A stretch of DNA of 64,000 nucleotides from Fasciola hepatica (GCA_948099385.1 CANUEZ040000020.1:806001-870000); one strand, 5' to 3'; positions 1-11,599 are shown, numbered from the stretch's first letter. The notes: generated by a model not told the origin, from the sequence alone. Numbers and translations: made by a program.

Positions 1-285
1 GTACGATGAATCACATTACGTAAAAATCAGATGAGCTTTTACTCATTCGCACTTAGTCAGTACCGTCAGAGTCGAAAATCATTGGCCAAAGAGGTCTTCG
101 CATCGCCGTGCACAAGTTGTAGAGGTTTATCCATGGTCGTTAATGAGATTCTTCAAAACATGCGAATGAGCGAACTGGAAAACTAATCCCTCTTTGGAAC
201 AACAAAACCTCGTGTACGACTGTCCTTATTCGCTTGTTTCGGGGACAAATTCGGGCGAACAATGCGTACGCGGAAAGACAGAACC

Positions 286-392
286 ATTGTCAGTCATCCA
301 TTCACTCGCGCTGAGAATTAAACCTGACGAATGAATGGATAGACGAATGACTGACTGGATGAATGAAACGGTGAATGAACTGATGGAGTAAT
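286..392. repeat. degenerate GAAT-type tetranucleotide tract
   Basis: An imperfect run of GAAT, GGAT, GACT and GAAC tetramers, preceded by TCAT/TCCA/TTCA tetramers on the same strand. The units drift without perfect periodicity, which suggests an old, mutated simple repeat. It has no coding potential. A reverse-complement type of the same cryptic repeat lies at 43.2-43.5 kb. Confidence 0.55.
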
Positions 393-3300
393 CAACGGGT
401 AGAGAAGGGAAGGACGGAACGATAATGGGAAAATCGAGGTCATCTTAGTCTACTCGAATTAACGCCAGAGAAACCAACGTATAATTTTCCGTTTGTTTTG
501 GCCAGATTTCCACGTAGCATGGGGCACGGTTATGTGCATTTCTCATTGGCCCCTTTACTTGTCTTCCAGGTTACAAGATCCAGTTATTAGGAAGGTGATG
601 ATGTTGATGATGATGAGACACGACAGTGATGTGCAAAAAATGGCGGAAGCGGAAATTACGAAAATATTTAACAATCAGTTAACGGAGTTTTGTTGAATCA
701 GGTCATCGCCTGATTACAAGACAGCAACAACTTCCGGACGGACGAGCAGAGAACTTGAGAAAAAGAAGAGGGAAACGATTGTTTTGCCGAAAGTTATCGC
801 TCAAAACAAGATCCAACCGCATCTGTAAACACTCTTCAGTTTCCACCGAAAACCAAGCTTTTCGTGAGAATACTTCTGTTAGGTATGAGTTTCCTTCGCA
901 TTTATCAAAAGGTTACTCGTATACAAAGGATCAATAGAATTAGTAGCAGAAGCTCAACCTGCCCACTCCAGGGGGTTAACAGCGATGAGGAATGCAGCAA
1001 GTTATCTCCAGCAAAAGTGTCACGATAACATGGCTACCAAACCCGTGTGGCAGTGAACGCGAGTCTCACTGTTTTCCGAAACAACTGCAAAAAACGAGTG
1101 AGAAGTAGTATCTTTGGACAAACTGGATCGTTCTCGTCTGTAACTCACCTTATTTGAGATCGAAATGAGGTATTTTTAATTTAGCCAACCATGATTCAGA
1201 ATCTTGAGTCTTCGAGTGAATGATACCGTCAACGGCAAGATGTTGCGCAAATGGATGACTCCTGATTCAAGCAAGTGAATACAAATAAAACGGAATTTGA
1301 TGAGCCTATTTTTTGGTGAAGAAATGACGGTCTCGAGTTGTCGTCTCCATGCCCTGAGGACACAAGCTCACCTTTCGCCAACACGCATGCTATGAGCACA
1401 TCACTGAACATCCTATCAAACCAGTCGGTTCTGAACAATGTCTGTGTGCACATCACAGACGTCCGGCATCGATTTATGGGTATACTTTGTGAGCATGCGC
1501 ATATCTGTCTACTGCCCGTAACCGTCGCATGGTCATCACCACTGCCAACGTTAACCGTCGTAGTCAGACATAAACATTACGGCCTTTGCTGTTCACCAAG
1601 TGGGTGGGTGACTCTGTAACCTCATTCAACCCCGAGGCAAGCTGAGAGAACATGCCTAGGAGAGGCCGTGCTCAGCAGGACATACGTCATGACTGCATTC
1701 TTAAGTGGTTTTTCAACCTGAGCATGATCGTCGTTACCAGAGGAGAGATGAGCAAGCAGTCGAAGTGTCTCGTTGTGTCAAAGTCCTGAAAAGAACACTT
1801 GACCGAATAAAAACGTGTTAGATTTCACCTACGGGTTTGTTTGCTTAAAGCGTGAAACCATGTGTGTATGCAAAACACAAAACTCCAGAAGCTAATAGTT
1901 CAGCGATAGTGAGTGAAAAAGTGATTTGGGAATGTAGCTTCCGTCGCTACATCGTTAGGATACCGCACCATGAGTAGGTTCGACACAAGCTATTGACTTT
2001 AGACGCATATTAATTCCATGGTAGTCAACGATGTATGAGAGTGAAAATGATAGCAACTGATGAAACTTTCGGAAGTAACATTAATCTACTTTCACAGAGA
2101 GGCCGCCAGTCAGAAGTATTCAGCTCGGCTCCGTGGTCCAGCAAAAGAGATTTAAGGTCTTGTATTAGGTGATTAAATAGGACTAGTTTTTTTTAAATAG
2201 TACGTAAGTGACATGAGGGTATACTATATTGCAATCTCACGCCTAGATTATGTAACGAAATAGTCCATTGAAGCGACTGCCATCATTGTTTAAGCTGGTT
2301 TTTCATACCAAATAATGGAGATAACACAGCCAAAGGTTTGACTTCAAACGAGCCTGTTTGTCCTTTAATTCATCCGGTCAACAGTTTCCCGTAGGAGCTT
2401 ACTGTTGTGTACTTCACATCACCTGATTCATCAATGTTCCCATTGGTTGCTGCTATCTTTTACTTTGGGCATACTGATAGCAACTTCTATGCAGTACAAT
2501 ATCAAATACTACCGGTTTTTTGGAAATAAGGTTCAATGCAACGAATCGTACTCCCAACTGCATGCGATGGTTATTCGGCTTAAATAACACGCATCCACTT
2601 ACTACGTAAATCTCCAAAATTCTACCATCTTTCCGTAGGCTCCTGATTGCAGAGCTTGATGTTTAGAATAAAAAGTTTTTACCACAACTTGAGTTGATGA
2701 TGTCATTTGAGCTGATAATAAAATATTTATAATGTAAAAGTGAAGCTCAGAAATCAGCAGCTTATGAATTCTGTCAACATGAGCTTAGAACACGAAGTTT
2801 ATTTAAACGCAAGCAAGTTTATCTCGTAATCCGTTTCTTTGCAGCTGTCGAAATTTCAAGGAACGACTGGAGAAAAAGAAAAATATCTACGAAATTCTTA
2901 GTCACCGTTGTGTGTGCGGGAGTTCGTACGGTCCATACTTACACCCGTGGCATCAAGTCCATACTGATGCAACGGAGATTCAGAAATGCTTTTCGTTTGG
3001 GTAAAACAAATAAGGCCTCTTGGATATCCACATAACTTGGGCAATTAGCACATGCCCATCACAGGCTGAATCAACCGTACAGATAGAAAATATGTCCAAT
3101 CGTGTTTAATTAATTCCGAAGTGCAGTTGGGTAAGTAGCCCATATAAAACATGACTTACCGGTTGGACATGTGTGTGCGGGGTACTGGTAGTGGCCAAAC
3201 GATGTTGGGTCTGATGGTTCAAACAGCTTATTGTTCCTCTTGCATCTATAGCCTACTCTAGCTCATTACATGCACCGGGTCTTCGCCACATCACTCTTTA

Positions 3301-3858
3301 CTTTCCTGTGATATGCAACCTAATTGATAGGTTTGTTTGTTTGTGCGTGTGTGTGTCTGTGTAATGAGCGCACAGAATCTGTCGAAAAGCGAGACTATCA
3401 CACAAACTTACGCTCCAAAGAAATGCGGCAATTCAAGTCAGCCTGGTTTCAACTGATTTATCATTACTGTTGGAATGCACGCGTTGGTGTTTGGCGTGGA
3501 TGCATCATCCCTAAAAGATGACCTAAAAGCGAGACCCTGAGGGTCTGGCAAATTAATACTGTCAATCACGCACTATTGTTCATCATTAATTCGACCGCCC
3601 CACGGGCTAGGATTTTCCGGTTTCTGTCCGTACATACAAAAACCCCCACTGTCACGTTGTGCACTGCCTTTGCCCGTGGTCCGGAAATTCGTCCACTTCG
3701 AAGACTAGCGGAGCACGTGACGCTGGTCAGAAATGTGTAAATCTAAAGCTAAAATAAGGTTGAGTTTGTTCTCACAGTGCCTTGATCGAAAGGAGAATTA
3801 TTCTGAACTCATTATCAGATGAAGCGACGAAAGAAATTGTATCATGGGAAAAACTCAC

Positions 3859-3945
3859 CAGTGCGCATTCACCTTTCTGGTTGATACAATGGGGTTGAGT
3901 AAGATCTGGTCGTTGTTGAAGGAACAGTTTGTCCGGTCCATCGAG
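3859..3945 (-). CDS. weak candidate internal exon, unrecognised
   Basis: On the minus strand an acceptor with a fair pyrimidine tract (TTCTTTCACATCAAACAG) precedes 87 bases open in more than one frame. Two donors follow: AAAG|GTGAAT at 3872 and the stronger CTG|GTGAGT at 3858. One frame reads LDGPDKLFLQQRP and then a segment with two cysteines. The frame that continues the candidate exon at 4463-4495 reads SMDRTNCSFNNDQ. Because several frames are open, the reading frame cannot be settled. No family is recognised. Chance is a real alternative for an exon this short. Confidence 0.25.
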
Positions 3946-4462
3946 CTGTTTGATGTGAAAGAAACGAACAACTGATTCATATTCTTAGGGAAGCTCGAGA
4001 ATAACCAAATATAATTTTTACCGGACTGACTTAACCGGCGCAAAGGTCAAAGGAAGAGTGAGATAAAATGGAGCGCAATAGATATAACCTTTCCTACATA
4101 TGGGATGAGATGTACTGATGTGTATAGATATTTACTAAAAAGACCTTGTGATTTCGTTCATTAGGTTATCTTGAGAAAAATAAAGCAGAAGAACCCTATA
4201 TAGTAAAACAGGTGGGCCATAAAAGTTGAGTAATGAATGATACAATTGATCTTCTATCTTTTTTCTGTCTCTGACAGTTAGAAGTTATGGACCAATGGTT
4301 ATATCAATACCGCGGTAGTGATCCAGGCATATTTAAGTAGGCAGGCAAAAGCAGTAATGGGTTCACTAAATGAAATACCATTCGAAGGCACTGACATCCC
4401 TTTATCCAATCCAGCAGAACGGAAAGAAGACGTATGTCCAGAGAGGTAGGCATTTTCCTTAC

Positions 4463-4495
4463 TCTGGTCGATGGCGAATGTAAAACATGTCACTA
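4463..4495 (-). CDS. candidate 33-nt internal exon following 4567-4652
   Basis: A short minus-strand segment with acceptor CTGCTTCTCGCAG and donor CAGA|GTAAGG. The preceding candidate exon leaves two bases of a codon, and this one supplies the third and then reads SDMFYIRHRP in frame. Without the donor the frame meets a stop immediately, so the splice is needed if the segment is coding. The intron between the two would be only 71 bases, which flatworms tolerate. Too short to score on its own; support comes from the phase match. Confidence 0.27.
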
Positions 4496-4566
4496 CTGCG
4501 AGAAGCAGGTGAGGCAGGTCTTATTAGTTTGTGTCACGGTAAACAAACGTTTTGTGTAAAACTTAC

Positions 4567-4652
4567 ACTCCCAGAGTGCTGGCTGATGCATACTGATAGG
4601 CATCGCTTCGCTGAACTTCAGTAGCTTTGATACTAAATTGCTCAAACTCACT
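4567..4652 (-). CDS. candidate internal exon, fibronectin-III-like end
   Basis: Minus-strand exon candidate of 86 bases, with acceptor CGATCTTTCAG and consensus donor GGGAGT|GTAAGT. It reads 28 codons in frame, including FEQFSIKATEVQ and ending ASASTLG. The aromatic residue followed by alternating hydrophobics and then a Ser/Thr-rich strand is the look of the F-G hairpin at the end of a fibronectin type III domain. This is pattern resemblance only. The same frame has a stop just upstream of the acceptor. It joins in phase to 4463-4495. Confidence 0.33.
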
Positions 4653-5449
4653 CTGAAAGATCGGGTCACACTAATGCTCTGACTCGATGCCATTATGCAC
4701 TTCACAGTTGTAGAGACAAGAGATTTCATTTCATTCTACGTGGTCACAGAGGGTTGCGTCATCGATTTCGATGATCACTTGGTTGTGTTAGAACACTAAA
4801 AAGATCAAGGATGTATCAGATTCACCAAGAACGAATGAAATGTTTGCATCTATTGACATGCTTTCCTTCTGTCGTGATGAAATGCCTATCTATGGAGTGA
4901 CACGGTTATACGTATAGCCTTTGCTCATAAATAAAGTGGTGTCCGAAAAAGTCCAAGAATACAACGATAAATATACTATCTTTCCCATGTTCTTTCATTT
5001 TGACAAGTACGGTTTTAATTTTCGAAGTTCTTGTTTTTAGTTATAATTTAGTACATATTGGTTATCGGTCACGAGATTGGGATCAGAGTGAAATATCCGA
5101 ATGATGATAAGTTATCTTCGTTGTTAACAGTAAAGATGAATGGGTCGGAAGTATTATACATTTCAAGCGTCTATTTTAACTTACAAGCTAATTCTATCAG
5201 TAAGACGTTTCTGATTCACCGATCACTGTTTAGATATAAATAGTCCGAAAAAGAACAGATTACCCGGGAGGTTTTCTCGGTATCAAAATATTTTACCGTA
5301 ATATGCTTTTTAATCAAGGTAAAAAATGCGTAGCCTCTACATCGATTCTTTGGCATTTCTCTGTTTCTGTGTATGCTCACCTTGGGTGTTTGATTGATAT
5401 CGTTAAATCACACTGGCTTAGCTTGGCCACCCGTACAATTTTCTACCAG

Positions 5450-5555
5450 ATGTTCAGTCACCATGTTCTTTGAGGTGTGGGAAACTACCAACATGATTGA
5501 GCAGCTGTTCAACACGATCGATCTGAGAACAATGCTATTTCATTTGCCTGCGTGC
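5450..5555 (+). CDS. candidate internal exon, unrecognised
   Basis: Plus-strand segment after acceptor CAATTTTCTACCAG. It reads one base plus 35 codons, including VTMFFEVWETTNMIEQLF, and can end at TGC|GTGCGT in phase 0. That matches the phase-0 start of the candidate exon at 5650, across an intron of about 94 bases. The donor is poor. The minus strand of the same stretch also has an open frame between acceptable sites, so the strand is uncertain. No family recognised. Confidence 0.25.
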
Positions 5556-5649
5556 GTGCGTGTGTTCATCCGTTTGTTGCTAAACGTCGGAGAACGATGA
5601 ATCTGTGCAACAGTGTCCTTTTGCACATTTTCGTTTTCCCTAATTTCAG

Positions 5650-5778
5650 ATTATTATCCTGGACCAAAATCACATGCAGCAATCTGGACTGATAACCATG
5701 GGTCACGATGATTCCCTTTGGAAGCAAATCGTAAATTGGTGTTTTGCGATCAACGTGAACAACTGTCGTAGCCAACCG
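5650..5778 (+). CDS. candidate internal exon, unrecognised
   Basis: A very good acceptor (TCGTTTTCCCTAATTTCAG) is followed by exactly 43 in-frame codons and donor CAACCG|GTAAAT, so phase is 0 at both ends. The peptide begins IIILDQNHMQQSG and ends NVNNCRSQP, with a tryptophan pair spaced by five residues in the middle. I do not recognise the family. It may pair with 5450-5555 upstream. No downstream partner was found before the LINE at 7.38 kb. Confidence 0.33.
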
Positions 5779-7408
5779 GTAAATAAAATTTGTATTTCTT
5801 CATGTTCGATTCATCAAGGATTGTGTGTACTGTATTGCCAAATGAACGCGTACAACTTCGGATGTATATCAAAGAACATTTACCACTCTTCCCTTTAATA
5901 CTAAAACGTGTACCAACCTTGAATAGATCAAAGCTTTTTTTTAATTGTTTTTCACTAGCTTACGATAGTAGTACTTTAAAATACGGTTCCTGGTAACTGA
6001 TTAACAGTAAGATGATGCTTCTAACAGGTCATCTCAAAAATCTTACCAGTAGGATTCATTGTGTGACAGAAAGTCAGTCATTCTTTGGAGCACCAAATTC
6101 CCATAATACTTTAATGTGTAGGGTATAATTTAACGACGAATTTACCCTTATAATATGCAAACCACACGTGATCTACCACATCTGGTCTTTTGTTTTTATC
6201 TTTGCAAGTTGCTTGACTTCCATAGCAGTTGCTCTGTTCCCGAGGAAATGAACGGACCCAGTTTGGCACCTGCAGATAGTTGTTCACTAGTTATTCCCTC
6301 ATCAAAATAAGATGACAATCTGGCTCATATCTACTCGGTCAGGTCACCCTGAGAAGTAGCTACTGTTTGCGCAGCTGTTGTTAATTGCGGACACTAGGGA
6401 AGATGAACGACAGTACACAAGCCTATGTGTGGATGCTGACTAACAGTTAAGTTCATGGTGGTTTTTTTCACCCCATCTCAATCCGGTTAGTAGTGTTGAA
6501 TTCTCACAGTGTGGAATGACCTTGGTTTAATTGAATCCGTGGATTTGGTAGACGTTGATGGCAAGTGATAGTTCTCAGAATGCGAGAGTAGACGGAGAGA
6601 ATAAACCTCATTTCGAGTGTACGTCTGACTTATTCTGGGGGTAATAACATACTTTCAGGGACAGTTTCGGAAAATCAAGATTATGGCTTTGTTCCTGCGC
6701 GTTGCGAAATTCTCTCTCAAATATATCGTTGTTGCAAAAACCTTCTATTCAGTTTGTTCTGGCTCTGATTTTTTTATCTACGAAGCGGCGAACATTTCAT
6801 TGGGGCTATAATTCTACAGAAAATCCATTAGGATTTTACTTACTAGAACAGTATCACGAAGTTGAAGACGTTTTATAGTAGAATTTTTATTTCATCCATT
6901 TTCATTTCGTTCTAGTATGAGCACCAGAAGACGGTCATATTCCGCATTCACAGAGGCCACTGAATTCACAAGAAAAACCGGAAAAAGTACGAATGTGGCG
7001 AGGAGAATTCTCTTCTGATGGTTCAATGGAATATACGCGACAATAAGTCGTACTGTAGTCGAACTGCTAATGTCTGACCATCTATTTTGTGGTTCGTAAC
7101 TCGTCTCTGTCAGACCTAGTAGGTAGTGACCAGCATCACCAGGAAACAGCATTCAAGACCGTCAGTTCGCTCAACTCATTCATGAGTTCTAACACGGGCA
7201 ATTATAAATCATACAAAAAACGAATCAGGTAAAGTTTCATCTTGGAAACTTTCATCTCAGTAATATCTCTCTACTGAATGCAGCCATCAGCACTGCCTTT
7301 TCATGGTTTTACTCCTATTTACTCTTCCAAACTGTTGAACTGTTCACTGATACTCTTTTTAATAGCCTCATCCTCTGTCGCTCCATTGAAACTGCGTCTG
7401 GTGGCAGG

Positions 7409-8087
7409 GTGGTCTGTCCACTACTAAGGTTTCTCAGAAAGCAAATGAAACGCGATTACAAGTCTCACCGAGGCTTGGGAGTCATACACTACTCTCCCTT
7501 AATCAGGTGGGAGATAAAACGATTAGATGTGTCGTTTGCCGCACAGTTGCTGAGTTCCAAGAATCCCAAGTTTTTATGGCAAAGCGTAAAGTTACTGTGT
7601 TCAGGAAATTAAATTCCAAAACGATAGCATCGCTTTGCACCACCTGAGTGCTACTTTTATACGTTCTTCCAATGATTGTCCTCCCTCGTATCCTCCATTT
7701 ATCAGGACGGGCTTTGAATCTTTCTCTAGTTCCGACGTGTTTGAAACTTTTCTCAAGTCTAAAGTTTTGTCCTATGCAGATCCGGATGGGCTCTTCCCTG
7801 CCATTTTCAGGCATGGGGCTATCCAGCATGCGGAACCCACGTCAGTTTTGCTGAATGAATCTTCAGTAGATTGTTTATTCCTTGATTTTTGGCTACCCGT
7901 CACCTTTATTCAAATTCCAAAGGGCCCCAACCCAAATCCTACCGTAAAGCATTTTTGTCTGATAGCCCTCACATCGGTAGCACTAAAAATAGCTAAGGAG
8001 GCTATACTTGGTTGTCTTCAAACTCACTTGAATGTACCTCAGGACCCTTGCCAGTTAGTCTACAAACCTAAAAGATTCACTTCCTAA
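7409..8087 (+). pseudogene. LINE ORF remnant: pre-RT linker and RT N-terminal motifs
   Basis: Two overlapping frames. The first (from 7409) carries the basic linker LRRLRKQ-type, with KRDYKSHR and FLWQSVKLL, as found between endonuclease and RT in jockey/CR1 proteins. The second (7635-8087) carries YADPDGLFPAIF, then VTFIQIPKGPN and CLIALTSVALKIAKE, which correspond to the RT motifs PDGI, P-x-PK and RPISLTS-x-x-K. It then reads VPQDPCQLVYKPKRFT, where the family has FQFGFRKGRST-like residues. At least one frameshift separates the blocks. Confidence 0.7.
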
Positions 8088-8149
8088 ACCACTTCATTAA
8101 GACACTCCTAGAAACTTCCACCCGATCTGTCTGCTGTGTCTCTTGATTA

Positions 8150-9060
8150 TTCCTAGGTGTTTGATCTAGCACCCGTTCTATTCTTCTTCAAAAGCTTGAA
8201 GCTTTCAATCGTCCCTCACAAATTCTTGCCTGGCAGTCTGACTATTCTCACAATAGAATGCGGAAAACCAAGGTAGGGTACATATGTTCGAAACCCTTTG
8301 TCAACAAGTCTGAAGTATTTCAGGGTGCCTTGTTATCGCCCTTATTTTCCGCGTGTATCAGGGATCTACCAGCTTCTTCCTCGTCTGACAACGGTGCTCT
8401 TTATCAGGTTATATCCGACCCCTCCGTCTTCAGAATCATCAGTGAAAATCTATCACAAATAGGACAACTTTCCACCCGATCGTGTTTAGAACTGAACCGT
8501 TCCAAGTGCCTTGAATGCATTCTCAGCAACTGTCGTTCCCCCTTTCCTATAGATTTAGCTTTCCTTAATTCCAAATCCTTATTCAGAGTGACGTCTATCA
8601 AGTATCCGGGTGTTAGCTCGGACACTAATCTAAGATGAACATTCCACATGGAGCACTGTGTCAGTAAACTGTGACGACTATCGTTTCAAATAGGAAAACT
8701 CAGGCAGTTTCGAACACGGCTAACAACTGTTTCCAAATTCATTTTACGGTGAATTCTTCCAGTGTTATTTTATTGTTTACTCGTGGTTTTCCACGACCTT
8801 TTGCAATAAGACATGGATTGGTAATTAGTAGCCGCTTTTCATTTCTCCTCATGGATTTTCTGCTGTCTGAATTTGTCAAACACCTTATTGGGTTTTGTTA
8901 AGCCCTGGTCCACAAAATACCAGAGGATCCAACTTATCCTTTATACCTTGACTTATCTCGTTGTCATCTTCACTCTTCCATCAGATCTGAAATCCGGCAA
9001 CTTTCTTCCAGAATTAACTCACGCAAAACTCTCCTGTTCCCTATCTGGCTAGGGTACTGA
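8150..9060 (+). pseudogene. LINE ORF remnant: RT palm/thumb and C-terminal region
   Basis: After a stop-containing stretch the frame resumes with EVFQGALLSPLFSACIRDLP, the PQG-x-x-LSPLLF-x-x-x-x-NDLP motif of LINE RTs. The expected (F/Y)ADD catalytic box that should follow is absent, replaced by GALYQVISDPSV. Later segments read LNRSKCLEC, VTSIKYPGVSSD (family: KYLGV) and, frameshifted, PVLFYCSRVVFPRLLQKD (family: VLPILLYCSPV). The copy therefore cannot encode an active polymerase. Confidence 0.68.
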
Positions 9061-9235
9061 CCAACGAGGACAAGAGTAAAACGGAAATACTTTCTAAATT
9101 TCGTGGATATTTCTTTTGTTATTTTCACTGTTATATACCTTTAGCGCCCACTGTTGCATAATTTGTTTATTTTAACTAAGTTTTGTCAGAGCTCTTTTGA
9201 TTGAAATGCAAGCATTTTGCCTGCAAAAGGTTGTC

Positions 9236-9254
9236 ATATATATATATATATATA
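9236..9254. repeat. (AT)n tail of the LINE relic
   Basis: Nineteen bases of perfect AT alternation directly after the 3' region of the LINE. Position and lack of a target-derived explanation make it the element's own 3' tail rather than an independent microsatellite. Confidence 0.7.
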
Positions 9255-9494
9255 CACCACTGACAAAATAACCAATCACTCTTCGTTAAAACATTCACTG
9301 CAGAAAAAGGATACCTAAAAGTGGCTGATCAATGAATTTTTCTGTTATCCTTCTCGTGTAACAATCATTTGGATTTCGTGCTGCATAACAATGAGTTCGT
9401 CTGTTGACGGCAAACACGAAGATCAAAAGTAAAGAGCTTCATTTGACGGGAGGGCGGTTTGCACTCGCGTGTGAGTGGTGTATACGAACACAAT

Positions 9495-9545
9495 CTTCCA
9501 TCCCTGGTTCAAGCCCCACTGGGGGCTCGGTGCTGATGATACCCG
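9495..9545 (+). mobile_element. truncated family-1 tRNA-derived SINE
   Basis: A short piece with the B-box CCTGGTTCAAGCCCC followed by ACTGGGGGCTCGGTG and TGATGATACC. That is the same order seen in the longer family-1 copies at 26.5, 37.95, 55.5 and 61.8 kb. The A-box half and the rest of the tail are missing. It abuts a family-2 SINE. Confidence 0.5.
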
Positions 9546-9824
9546 ACCGTTGGTGGTCAAGTGGTTTAGAGCGTTTTTGCTAACCACCCCTCGGAGGTCT
9601 GAGGTTTGAATCCACGCCACCGCCGACCACTTTGGTGGCAGACAATTAGCCCCAGTATCGTCCGACTCGTGACCATACCCGGCCCTTTGGGACCTTGTGA
9701 TGACTCTCCACTCCAAGCCCTAGGGTTTGGTTGCTGGCAATCCTACCTAGTGCAATGGGCCTTTGAGGCCATGCGGTAAACCTTTCCCTGTGGGATCATG
9801 CCCAAGCATGTACGAAAAAAGAAT
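9546..9824 (+). mobile_element. family-2 tRNA-derived SINE
   Basis: The 5' part (about 9546-9631) is tRNA-like. It has an A-box-like TGGTCAAGTGG, a central GCTAACCACC region and a B-box GGTTTGAATCC, and closes with CCACCGCCGACCAC. A tRNA-unrelated body of about 190 bases follows and ends in an A-rich tail (GTACGAAAAAAGAATG). Related heads are found at 28.37 kb (plus) and 57.69 kb (minus), which marks it as a dispersed family. Pol III promoter boxes suggest past transcription by RNA polymerase III. Confidence 0.6.
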
Positions 9825-10198
9825 GACACGATTGTACATGTTTCCATTGATCAGTTAATCGTGATTACTACATGATGAATCATTTCAAAATCAATCTGAG
9901 GACCTTAATGTTCAAGCTCACCTACGGTTTATCACTTGCAAAGATTTCTGTTGTAATTCGTTCAGTCCAACTTAAATTATTTTGATCATTTTGACTATTC
10001 AGCGAAAGTAACTGAAATGATTAAATGGGCTCCCCGTTTTGGTCACACGCTAACCTCATTAAATGGAATTCTCTTGAGTCCACGAAATTCTGTGCGCTAT
10101 CTTAAGTAATTTCCACTATAACCGTAAAACACCGACTAATCTCACTGAATAAGAATTGCTGATGTGGAGATAAAGAAATTTTCTCCTGATGCTCTTAG

Positions 10199-10440
10199 GT
10201 TCAGTTCAAAGACCACATAAAGATACGCCCGCTATGCTCCCTCAATTTCGTATATTGCTTAAATTTGTTGTTTTCTCAACTAGGCTTTTGTACTTTTCAA
10301 AAACTGTTTCGAATGGCCACAGAGTGATCTCACCTTTGGAACTGTCCTCTTCCATGAAAATCTCACACAGTGAACGAGCAAGATGTTGGCGAGAGACAAA
10401 TCAGTTCATCCTAATGTTCAGAATTAATGTTGAGAAATGA
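10199..10440 (+). CDS. weak candidate terminal exon
   Basis: An acceptor (TTCTCCTGATGCTCTTAG) is followed by two bases and 80 codons to a TGA at 10438. A polyadenylation hexamer AATAAA lies at 10549-10554. The peptide starts SVQRPHKDTPAM and ends FRINVEK, with no recognised domain. Frames this long are expected by chance here, so the acceptor and poly(A) signal are the only positive evidence. Confidence 0.22.
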
Positions 10441-10483
10441 GTATATTCAGGGGGTTGTGCACTTTCCTACCTAGGTCACTCAC

Positions 10484-10538
10484 CAACATAGTAAATAGAC
10501 ATTTTTGGTCTAAACCGAGCCCATTGTCAAGCAAAAAT
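10484..10538 (-). CDS. weak candidate 55-nt internal exon
   Basis: Minus-strand segment between an excellent acceptor (ATTTTATTGTGTTCTCAG) and donor ATGTTG|GTGAGT, reading FLLDNGLGLDQKCLFTML in one frame. At 18 codons the open frame is not informative. The splice sites are the reason for listing it. Confidence 0.18.
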
Positions 10539-10931
10539 CTGAGAACACAATAAAATATACTGAACAGTCTCCTGGGTCACATCAGGTAGAAACCGTGGGC
10601 ATCAGAGCCTAATCACAAATAGCAAAGTTGATTTTTAAACCGTTCAGGTCATTTACGAACCAGCGACAACGACAACTTTCGTTCAACCGCTGCAATAAAA
10701 CTTCACCAGGGAACTGAAATGAATTCTAATTCATCCAGTTTCATCGTCGAAAGGTTTTTCTTAGAAGAAAACTAGGTTTCCTTATGCACACTGAAGTCTA
10801 AATGCATAAAATTCATCAGTCCGTAATCGATAAAAACCAGATGAATAAAATGACCCCAATTTTGGAAAGTAACATGGTCAGTTTGACCTAAACGCCACAA
10901 AGGAGGAGACATTTGCCATCAAAATAAAAAA

Positions 10932-10956
10932 GGGGGCGAGGGGGGGGGCGAGGGGG
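10932..10956 (+). repeat. G-rich tract, potential G-quadruplex
   Basis: Three long G runs (5, about 9 and 5) separated by CGA, after a poly-A stretch. The middle run can be split, so four G-tracts are available for an intramolecular quadruplex. No gene context gives it a function. Confidence 0.6.
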
Positions 10957-11530
10957 AATCTTAAGCAAAAATTACTGTTTCATCCGTTCACATACTAGTT
11001 CACTCCCACTGTTGTCTCTTTAACAGTTTATTTTTCTCTTGAGCACTGTATTTCAGGCACAATGCTGGTTTCCGAGTCTCCCATGGGACGCGGGTCTTGC
11101 ACTCGCACAAATTCCCACGCCCCGGACTTGTTTCACCTGAATCAGTCAGCTCCTCTTTTCTAAGTTTCATTTAGTCAGTCCAACCACTTCATCCACCTCA
11201 CTCCAAACCTGTCGTCGACTGTTCACATTCTGCTCAATGCTGTACTCTAAACTGCGCAGAGTCGGTTAGAATTCTCCAAATCCCAATGGGCTACGAACCC
11301 AGATCTGATGAAAGAAAAATTGATCGGAAAGTAGGTTTTTTCAACCAGTCTGTGCATACACGTTCACAAAACGTGCAAGCACACAGACTGTAGAGCAGGC
11401 ATTAGATACTGTACGGCACTGTGTTCCATCTGCATAGACATTCGATTCCCTGCTCACGGTTGGGGATCAAATTATGCAACCGTAATACCGTTATATGGGT
11501 AATGGCGCAGTTGTGAACCCATGTATGTCC

Positions 11531-11554
11531 ATGTGTGTGTGTGTGTGTGTGTGC
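11531..11554 (+). repeat. (TG)n microsatellite
   Basis: Perfect TG alternation of about 22 bases, followed by the related CACGTGTG. Simple dinucleotide repeat. Confidence 0.85.
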
Positions 11555-11599
11555 ACGTGTGTACCCTAATGTGCCATCAGGACCTACCAACAACTCTCC

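Larger units (their letters stand above)
7380..9256 (+). mobile_element. jockey/CR1-like non-LTR retrotransposon relic, 5'-truncated
   Basis: The sequence translates piecewise, with frameshifts and stops, into the pre-RT linker, RT core and C-terminal region of a jockey/CR1-type LINE. The endonuclease is missing, so the copy is 5'-truncated. The last coding remnants near 9.05 kb (ARVLTDEDKSK-like, frameshifted) are followed by about 180 bases of 3' region and an (AT)n tail at 9236-9254. The (AT)n end and 5' truncation are typical of target-primed reverse transcription. The clade name is inferred from remembered conserved motifs, not from a search. Confidence 0.75.

Noticed and set aside
1150..1500. 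Minus-strand two-exon 3' end (acceptors at about 1262 and 1444, donor AAAG|GTGAGC)
   Set aside because: Two different frames end in stops equally well, and a donor consensus sits just after one stop; the model could not be made unique.
6892..7152. 86-codon minus-strand frame with a membrane-like segment
   Set aside because: No splice sites, no homologous motif, and typical chance length.
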